Shown here in pieces: positions 5,637 to 9,720 of a stretch of 9,720 bases of DNA. The notes under the pieces are model-generated. The model was not told the origin of the DNA and ran no database searches. It saw only the letters and a list, made by a program, of their open reading frames with translations. A program made the translations under genes and the position numbers. The stretch spans positions 1 to 9,720 of the forward strand of contig JASBTC010000070.1 of assembly GCA_030148625.1 (NCBI GenBank), given 5' to 3'. Positions within the stretch are counted from its first letter, which is position 1. Each line of letters opens with the position of its first letter. This DNA is from Sphingobium sp. (lineage in GTDB: Bacteria > Pseudomonadota > Alphaproteobacteria > Sphingomonadales > Sphingomonadaceae).

Positions 5637-6250
5637 CAGGCGCCGAGCCCCGCCGCGAAGGCGAGGCGCAGCGCGTCGGACAGGCTTCGCACCTCGAGCT
5701 TCGCCATCAGATTGGCGCGGTGGACCTCGACGGTTCGCGGGGAAATGCCGAGGTCATAGGCGATCGTCTTGTTGGGCAGACCCTGTGCAAGCCCCTCCAG
5801 CACTTCGCGCTCGCGCGGTGTCAGCACGCCCAGCACGACATTCGCTTCGGCCGCGCGCGACGCCGCGCCGTCGGCGGTGGTCAGCCGGTCGAACGCCGCC
5901 TCGATGGCGGCGATGAGAACGACCTTCTCGAAGGGCTTTTCGAGGAAATCGACCGCACCCGCCTTCATGGCGCGTACGGCGATCGATACGTCAGCGTGGC
6001 CCGTCAGAATGATAACCGGCATGGTGACGCCGCGTTCGCGCAGGGCTTCCTGGACCTCGAGGCCATCCATTTCCGGCATCCTGACGTCGAGAAGGACGCA
6101 GCCGTCGGGAACATGCCGGATTTCCCTCAGAAAGGCGGCCCCCGTCGGCCATGTCTGCACGGCATAGCCCGACGTTTTCAGCATGAAACTTGCCGAGCGC
6201 CGTATGGCCTCTTCGTCGTCGACGATATGGATCAGTTTCCTATCCGTCAT
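5636..6250 (-). CDS. fixJ: Response regulator FixJ
   Basis: 204-residue two-component response regulator, full length for FixJ. The receiver domain (5-120) has the acidic pocket DD (11-12), phospho-acceptor D55 in CVLLDVRMPEMDG, T83 (ILTGHAD) and K105 (FLEKPF). The LuxR/NarL-type HTH domain (143-200) reads LTPREREVLEGLAQGLPNKT, YDLGISPRTVEVHRAN and MAKLEVRSLSDALR; the 'KPF' to 'PNKTIAYDLGISPRTVEVHR' pattern is characteristic of FixJ. When phosphorylated by FixL at low oxygen, FixJ dimerises and activates genes such as fixK. The gene follows fixL with a 21-bp gap and a purine-rich GGGATAGGG leader, so the pair forms one operon. Likely target here, by analogy, is the Fnr-like gene at 3044-3736. 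Confidence 0.95.
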   Translation of the reverse strand: MTDRKLIHIVDDEEAIRRSASFMLKTSGYAVQTWPTGAAFLREIRHVPDGCVLLDVRMPEMDGLEVQEALRERGVTMPVIILTGHADVSIAVRAMKAGAVDFLEKPFEKVVLIAAIEAAFDRLTTADGAASRAAEANVVLGVLTPREREVLEGLAQGLPNKTIAYDLGISPRTVEVHRANLMAKLEVRSLSDALRLAFAAGLGA

Positions 6251-6271
6251 CCCTATCCCCCGCCTTGGCGC

Positions 6272-8140
6272 TCACAAGCTGAAATGAAATTCGGTGCCGC
6301 CTGCTTCCGCCTCTTCCATCCAAATCCGCCCGCCATTGGCTTCGACAATCGTGCGGCAGATCGACAGGCCGAGTCCCATGCCCTCGGCCTTGGTGCTGAC
6401 GAAGGCGGTGAACAATTGCGCCGCGACCTCGGGCGAAACGCCAGGCCCGGTATCGGCGACGATCACGCGCACGAACCCCGGCTGGTCGGGCCGGCTCGAG
6501 ACGGTCAACCGGCGCTCGGGGCTGGCGGCCATCGCCTCGACTGCGTTCCGGATAAGGTTGATCAGCACCTGCTGGATCTGAACCTTGTCGACCAGAACGG
6601 GCGACGCATAAGGGTCGAGGTCGAACCGCGGCTCGATGCCTTTTTCGCGTGCGCCCATCAGCCCCAGCACGGCGGCTTCGTTTATCAGGGCGGGCAGTTT
6701 TTCGATCGTTTTCTCCACCTCGCCGCGGGCGACGAAATCACGCAGGCGCCGTACGATATGTCCCGCCCTCAGTGCCTCCTTCGCAGTATCGTCAAGCGCC
6801 TCGCGGATCATCGGCATGTCGTCGGGATCGGGAGCGGCGAGTAGGTCGCGGATGGCCTCGACATAGTTGGCGACCGCGGTGATAGGCTGGTTGAGCTCGT
6901 GCGCGAGAGTCGAGGCCATGGTACCCATCGCGCTCACGCGCGAGACGTGGATAAGTTCGGACTGCAGCGACTCGAGCCGCGCCTCGGTCTTCTGCCGTTC
7001 GGTCAGGTCGCGGATGAAGCCGGTGAACAGCGGATGTGCGTCGCCCGCCGCTTCACCGATCGACAGTTCCATCGGGAAGGTGGAGCCATCCTTGCGCTGC
7101 GCGAAAACGACGCGCCCGATACCGATGATGCGTTTCTCGCCGGTCGCGAGATAGCGCGCGATATAGCCGTCGTGACGGTCGCGGTCGGGGGAAGGCATGA
7201 GCGCGCTGACATTGGCGCCGAGCAACTCGGCTTCGCTGTAACCGAACAGCCGTTCGGCCGCGGCGCTGAACGACAGGATCTTGCCTTGGTCGTCGATAAC
7301 GATCATCGCGTCGGGGACTGTCGACAGGATCGAGCGCAAGTGGCTTTCCTGTGCCCGCAGCGCGTCCTGCGCCGCGCGGCGCCCCGTGATGTCCGAAACG
7401 ACGATCGCATAGCCGCGGAGGCCGGTTTCGCCTTGAAGGGCTGTCACCGAAATGTCGGCCAGAAATTCCGAGCCGTTCTTGCGAACGCGCCAATCCTCAG
7501 TCGCCAGCTTGCCGCGCCGCGCTGCCTCGTGAAGGTCGTGGGCAGGCTTGCCGGCCGCAATGGCATCGGCTGGATAGAAGATCGTGTCTTCGCGCCCTAT
7601 GGCTTCCTCCTCACTCCAACCCATCAGCCGCTCGGCGCCCTGGTTCCAGATCGACACTTTGCCGGACGCATCGAGCAGGTAGATCGCGTGATCGTGCGCA
7701 CCGTCGATCAGCAGGGCGAGTTCTTCGGCGATCACCGTCGCTTTTGCGGCGTCGATCGCCGCTGACCGTTCATTCTGCGTCATCCGGGCCCGCGACCGGC
7801 GCAATCCGTGCGTGAGCAGAATGATACTGAAGGCCAAGACGAGAAAGAACGCGATTTCCAGAAAACCCGCAGTCTCGGTGGTTCGGCCGCCGGAAAAATA
7901 GATCCCAAAGCCGAGCGCGGGGAGGATCGCGAGGGACGCGGCGACCGGGTCCGTCACGACCGCCGCAGCGAGCACCGCGAGGGCGAACGGGAGATAGGGC
8001 GCCTGGGTGCCGAGCCAGGGATCGACGGCAGATCGGACGACGGCCGCAAAACAGACAATCGCGACGGCGACAGCCGCGCGAAAAGCAAAACGCCGGCGTG
8101 CAACCGGCGGAGATAGTTTTCTCTCCAACGGCCTGTCCAT
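6272..8140 (-). CDS. fixL: Haem-based oxygen-sensor histidine kinase FixL
   Basis: 622-residue kinase. Four membrane segments lie within residues 20-112 (a DUF4118-like KdpD-type module). A first PAS domain spans about 140-255. A second PAS (about 265-385) carries the FixL haem pocket: RHDGYIARY with H323 at the proximal haem-ligand position, and IIGIGR with R343 at the distal Arg that contacts bound oxygen. The kinase core has [20 protein letters not shown] with phospho-acceptor H414, N-box [10 protein letters not shown] (528-537), G1 DTGPG (563-567) and G2 EGMGLGLS (586-593). Oxygen on haem inhibits the kinase; deoxygenation allows phosphorylation of FixJ. I chose the ATG at 8140 (AGAGG just upstream); the extension to 8221 has no ribosome site. 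Like Sinorhizobium FixL it has four membrane segments, but with an extra PAS. Confidence 0.95.
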   Translation of the reverse strand: MDRPLERKLSPPVARRRFAFRAAVAVAIVCFAAVVRSAVDPWLGTQAPYLPFALAVLAAAVVTDPVAASLAILPALGFGIYFSGGRTTETAGFLEIAFFLVLAFSIILLTHGLRRSRARMTQNERSAAIDAAKATVIAEELALLIDGAHDHAIYLLDASGKVSIWNQGAERLMGWSEEEAIGREDTIFYPADAIAAGKPAHDLHEAARRGKLATEDWRVRKNGSEFLADISVTALQGETGLRGYAIVVSDITGRRAAQDALRAQESHLRSILSTVPDAMIVIDDQGKILSFSAAAERLFGYSEAELLGANVSALMPSPDRDRHDGYIARYLATGEKRIIGIGRVVFAQRKDGSTFPMELSIGEAAGDAHPLFTGFIRDLTERQKTEARLESLQSELIHVSRVSAMGTMASTLAHELNQPITAVANYVEAIRDLLAAPDPDDMPMIREALDDTAKEALRAGHIVRRLRDFVARGEVEKTIEKLPALINEAAVLGLMGAREKGIEPRFDLDPYASPVLVDKVQIQQVLINLIRNAVEAMAASPERRLTVSSRPDQPGFVRVIVADTGPGVSPEVAAQLFTAFVSTKAEGMGLGLSICRTIVEANGGRIWMEEAEAGGTEFHFSL

Positions 8141-8358
8141 GTTACCTCTGCGACGGCTGCTCGATAATATTCGCCGCATATACCATGAACAGTATCGCGA
8201 CGGCGATTCATTTCGCCGCATTAGCCCTGGTCGGCAGTTTGGACTTGCAAGCTTTCCTTGCTGTTCACCGCGTATCGATCCGTGATGCGGAAGTTACGTA
8301 TATCGACTGTCTGCGTGAGCGCCCACCCTGTGCGTCCCATAGGATCGAGGAGGCGGAA
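8141..8358. promoter_or_regulatory. Divergent control region between fixL and the small-membrane-protein pair
   Basis: No gene is supported in these 218 bp; an in-frame upstream extension of the next gene ([10 protein letters not shown]...) has no ribosome site. Visible signals are a 6-bp hairpin CGGCGA/TCGCCG (8201-8218), two copies of TTCGCCGCAT exactly 42 bp apart (8170-8179, 8212-8221), AT-rich patches on the fixL side (TATTAT and TATATG on the minus strand at about 8165-8180) that could be a -10 element, and TACGTA at 8295-8300. No convincing -35/-10 pair was found. Confidence 0.4.
8294..8301 (+). promoter_or_regulatory. TTACGTAT: possible FixJ-type site upstream of the small genes
   Basis: TTACGTAT contains the TACGTA core (8295-8300), about 60 nt before the ATG at 8359 and 155 nt before fixL on the other side. 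It shares its core with the sites at 1379 and 3828. Binding by FixJ is a guess from this shared pattern and from proximity to fixLJ. Confidence 0.22.
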
Positions 8359-8532
8359 ATGGATATTCCGAACGTCGACAAGTCACTCGCAAAGATCGGC
8401 CTTCCGCGCCGGATGCGCAAGCAGATCCGGCGCGCAACGCATTCGCCCAAGCTGAAGATCGCCGCTGCGCTCGTGCCGTTCCTGACTGCCGGATTTGTTG
8501 CAGCGCGAACGATCGCGCGCCGTGGTCGCTGA
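8359..8532 (+). CDS. Small basic membrane protein, 57 residues, unknown function
   Basis: Strong ribosome site GAGGAGG 5 nt before the ATG at 8359. The 57-residue product has a basic N-terminal half (KSLAKIGLPRRMRKQIRRA, residues 8-26) and one hydrophobic helix (KIAAALVPFLTAGFVAART, about 34-52), ending ARRGR. It would be a single-pass inner-membrane protein with both flanks positively charged. I do not recognise the family. It is divergent from fixL and is followed after 2 nt by a second tiny membrane-protein gene, so the two form a likely operon. Codon use is like the neighbours' and the ribosome site is among the best in the window, so I regard it as a real gene. Location suggests a role tied to oxygen limitation or the envelope; that is inference only. 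Confidence 0.7.
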   Translation: MDIPNVDKSLAKIGLPRRMRKQIRRATHSPKLKIAAALVPFLTAGFVAARTIARRGR

Positions 8533-8534
8533 CG

Positions 8535-8660
8535 ATGGCACCCGATCTCGACGATCCGGTCGAACGCCGACGCGAACGAGCGGCAGCTATCGCATTCTGG
8601 GTCGTTCTGCTTGTCTTTGCGGTGCTCGGAACCATCTGGTTCATGCTTTTCCGCCAGTGA
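8535..8660 (+). CDS. 41-residue single-pass membrane protein, unknown function
   Basis: ATG at 8535, two bases after the previous stop, to TGA at 8658-8660. The product starts with a charged segment (MAPDLDDPVERRRERA, residues 1-16), continues as one hydrophobic helix (AAIAFWVVLLVFAVLGTIWF, 17-36) and ends MLFRQ. Acidic then basic residues before the helix suggest N-in topology. The size and shape recall tiny accessory subunits of respiratory oxidases (for example CydX- or CcoQ/CcoS-sized proteins), but I see no diagnostic motif, so no function is assigned. The tight spacing implies translational coupling to the 57-residue gene. No hairpin terminator follows; the FNR-type box lies 46 bp after its stop. 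Confidence 0.65.
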   Translation: MAPDLDDPVERRRERAAAIAFWVVLLVFAVLGTIWFMLFRQ

Positions 8661-8705
8661 ACTCCGATCGAAAGAACAACGGGTTGAGACTTGGCGCCTT
8701 AGTTT

Positions 8706-8719
8706 TTGATTGAAATCAA
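8706..8719. promoter_or_regulatory. Perfect FNR/FixK box TTGAT-N4-ATCAA
   Basis: TTGAT (8706-8710), TGAA, ATCAA (8715-8719) is an exact match to the FNR/FixK consensus. It is the only such box I found in the window and lies in a gene-free stretch. A class II site would put a start of transcription near 8754 (plus) or 8671 (minus), but no convincing gene begins in either place. The Fnr-like protein at 3044-3736 keeps the Glu and Arg that read TTGAT, so it is the natural candidate to bind it. Confidence 0.75.
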
Positions 8720-8991
8720 GGCCCGGCGTTTTGCCGTCGTCAATCCGACGAGACCATTTCGGAGAGTGCGGAGGATGGCGCGGATGTCGTCTTCACAGCA
8801 GGCTTCCCCTGGATGTGCCAGAGCTACATACCCAACTGACCGGGGGTTTCCGACTATCGCCGACGCTTCTTGCGGCGGGAAGGGACGCCAGGGTCTCGCG
8901 CGGGCGCGCCATACTTACGAGTCATTGCGTATTCGGTCCGGCGCGGGCCGCTGCTAAATCAAATCTGTCGCCGGGGTTTCGGCCCGGGTGA
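8720..8991. other. Gene-free stretch after the FNR box
   Basis: Two overlapping plus-strand frames are open here, but their translations are Ser/Arg/Gly-rich with no recognisable motif. The best start (ATG 8775, GGAGG directly against it) would give a 60-residue product I cannot support. No RNA gene or other repeat was recognised. It may be the scar of a deleted FNR-controlled gene. Confidence 0.5.
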
Positions 8992-9027
8992 CAAAAGGGC
9001 CGGGAGCGATGGGAACGTCGCTCCCGG
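8992..9027 (-). terminator. Strong intrinsic terminator (minus strand)
   Basis: Perfect 10-bp stem CCGGGAGCGA (9000-9009) with TCGCTCCCGG (9018-9027) and an 8-nt loop. On the minus strand it is followed by CCCTTTTG, giving a U-run. It would end transcripts coming from the integrase side. A minus-strand stop codon (TAA, 9046-9048) ending a frame with tail SAAASKRAGK lies 19 bp upstream of the stem. Confidence 0.65.
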
Positions 9028-9101
9028 TGCTGCTTGAGCGGCACGTTATTTCCCGGCTCTTTTGCTTGCGGCGGCGCTGTCGCCGTACGCGTCTCGCCCG
9101 A

Positions 9102-9473
9102 TCAGCGGGCACTTCGAGAGGGGCCATGATACGGAGCAAGGTCTTGCTGGACGTTGCGAGCCTTGCGTCGTGCCTCGACCGGATCGCGGCCCGCCTTGGC
9201 GGAATTGTGAAGGCGTACTGCGAGTTCGCGCGCCTCGGCCAGAGTGAGGTGGCTCTTCTCTTCGATCGGAACATCATCTCCGACCGAGCTCGCGTGATTG
9301 AACGGGCGGGTTTGAACACCCCCGAGACCTATCTCTCTGCGGCGGCCTTTCACTTGTACGCGAAGGATCCACGAGCGCCATCCGGTGTCGCCGACAACGA
9401 GATAGAGGCCGTTGCCGTCGCCATATTTCCCTGGCTTCGCATTATGGACAAGTCTGGCCGAAAGTCGCTGCAT
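9102..9473 (-). pseudogene. Tyrosine integrase remnant, N-terminal arm-binding domain (DUF4102)
   Basis: From the ATG at 9473 the minus strand encodes 123 residues. Residues 4-52 match the N-terminal arm-type DNA-binding domain of P4/phage-like tyrosine integrases: LSARLVHNAKPGKYGDGNGL, LRVQVKGRRREIGLGG. After a family-typical insert come LTLAEARELAVRLHNSAKAG and RDPVEARRKA (77-105). Similarity ends at about residue 107; the frame then drifts to a stop at 9102. The core-binding and catalytic domains (Arg...His-x-x-Arg...Tyr; normally about 400 residues in total) are missing. In another frame a tail ending SAAASKRAGK reaches TAA at 9046-9048, just before the strong terminator. The gene may have been fused out of frame to the 3' end of something else by a deletion. 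Integrase genes normally sit at one end of an island next to the attachment site, so this marks an old element boundary. Confidence 0.82.
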
Positions 9474-9492
9474 TGCCCGCGCCTATTTCCAA

Positions 9493-9516
9493 ATCTCTCC
9501 CACCATCTCTCCCACC
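9493..9516. repeat. 12-bp tandem direct repeat upstream of the integrase
   Basis: ATCTCTCCCACC occurs twice head-to-tail (9493-9504, 9505-9516), 20-43 bp before the integrase start on the minus strand. Short direct repeats beside an integrase gene are often arm-type binding sites or part of the attachment region; that role is inferred. Confidence 0.6.
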
Positions 9517-9533
9517 ACTTTTGCGGAGAAACA

Positions 9534-9545
9534 ATGAAATTTCAT
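9534..9545. repeat. 12-bp perfect palindrome
   Basis: ATGAAATTTCAT equals its own reverse complement. It lies between the tandem repeat and the AT-rich promoter-like stretch, at the place where base composition changes. Could be an operator; unknown. Confidence 0.4.
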
Positions 9546-9582
9546 GATACGGCAAGGTAGCATGAACGCCGGAAAATTTATA

Positions 9583-9588
9583 TATAAT
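9583..9588 (+). promoter_or_regulatory. Consensus -10 (TATAAT) before the right-edge gene
   Basis: TATAAT at 9583-9588 lies in an AT-rich run and would start transcription about 14 nt before the ATG at 9609. No good -35 is found 16-18 nt upstream (around 9558-9566), so the promoter call is partial. Confidence 0.35.
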
Positions 9589-9608
9589 AACAGGTTGTTA
9601 GAGGCGAT

Positions 9609-9720
9609 ATGACCGTCCGTGAGACTAAAGTTATAATCGTCACGGGGCATCCAGTTTTTCCCGGAAACAGTCACAACGATTTCAAGCTGGCTGGTGCAGT
9701 GATCTGCGCTTTCATCAGCG
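9609..9720 (+). CDS. Partial gene at right edge, unknown product
   Basis: ATG at 9609 preceded by AGAGG 5 nt upstream. 37 codons stay open to the window edge (starts MTVRETKVIIVTGHPVFPGN, then SHNDFKLAGAVICAFIS). A beta-strand-like KVIIVTG near the start suggests a soluble alpha/beta protein, but no family is recognised from this length. The region is visibly less GC-rich than the rest of the window. It lies beyond the integrase remnant and its repeats, so it either belongs to the mobile element's cargo or is the first host gene past its end. A minus-strand frame overlapping it (9483-9674) looks like an antisense shadow. Confidence 0.5.
   Translation, partial: MTVRETKVIIVTGHPVFPGNSHNDFKLAGAVICAFIS

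Noticed and set aside
5555..7765. Long plus-strand frames opposite fixJ and fixL
   Set aside because: Antisense shadows; the minus-strand products have complete two-component domains.
8141..8221. Upstream start for FixL at 8221
   Set aside because: The extra 27 residues lack a ribosome site and family similarity; AGAGG precedes the ATG at 8140.
8775..8957. 60-residue plus-strand frame after the FNR box
   Set aside because: GGAGG abuts the ATG with no spacing, the product is low-complexity and unrecognised; kept only as part of the gene-free stretch.
9000..9050. GGAAC...CGTT as an EcfG-type general stress promoter
   Set aside because: The spacing is far larger than the 16-17 nt required, and the elements overlap the terminator hairpin. 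I found no valid EcfG-type pair elsewhere in the window.
1..9720. CRISPR array, tRNA or rRNA genes
   Set aside because: No regularly spaced repeats and no cloverleaf or rRNA-like sequence seen on either strand.

Overview
The window looks like GC-rich alphaproteobacterial DNA, most likely from a sphingomonad. I infer this from the codon usage, a FixL/FixJ pair, an FnrL-type Crp/Fnr regulator, and a stress-gene set (BON, Hsp20, YdcH, DksA/TraR-like) that is typical of such accessory regions. I could not run a search, so the taxonomic call is an inference.

Layout, left to right. (1) The N-terminus of an erythromycin-esterase-family protein runs off the left edge (1-228, minus). (2) A triple-BON protein (349-1005, minus) is divergent from a small heat-shock protein (1514-2008, plus). 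The hsp20 leader folds on paper into a chain of hairpins ending in a ROSE-like element that would sequester the Shine-Dalgarno. (3) An L,D-transpeptidase (2038-3047, minus) whose C-terminus is frameshifted overlaps by ATGA the end of an Fnr-type regulator (3044-3736, minus, GTG start). (4) A block with broken genes: a 5' scrap of an MBL-fold hydrolase (3922-4063), then an intact two-gene operon, YdcH-like plus DksA/TraR-like (4273-4853), then the C-terminal end of an NRAMP-type metal transporter (4901-5290) and a frameshifted FixJ-like HTH remnant (5338-5556). (5) The fixL-fixJ operon (8140 to 5636, minus), encoding a membrane-anchored two-PAS haem oxygen-sensor kinase and its response regulator. 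(6) Divergent from fixL are two tiny membrane-protein genes (8359-8532 and 8535-8660), followed by a perfect FNR/FixK box (8706-8719) with no convincing gene next to it. (7) A strong minus-strand terminator, a truncated tyrosine-integrase N-terminus, a 12-bp tandem repeat and a drop in GC mark the edge of a mobile element. A new partial gene starts at 9609.

How it may work together: FixL would sense oxygen through haem and phosphorylate FixJ. FixJ is expected to control a Crp/Fnr gene, and one with an FnrL-like N-terminal cysteine cluster lies 2 kb away. That regulator would act at TTGAT-N4-ATCAA boxes, one of which is present. Around this oxygen circuit sit protein- and envelope-protection genes (Hsp20, BON, L,D-transpeptidase) and a ppGpp-pathway-type zinc-finger protein. 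The neighbourhood therefore reads as a low-oxygen/stress island that has been eroding: four gene remnants and one frameshifted gene lie among intact regulators.
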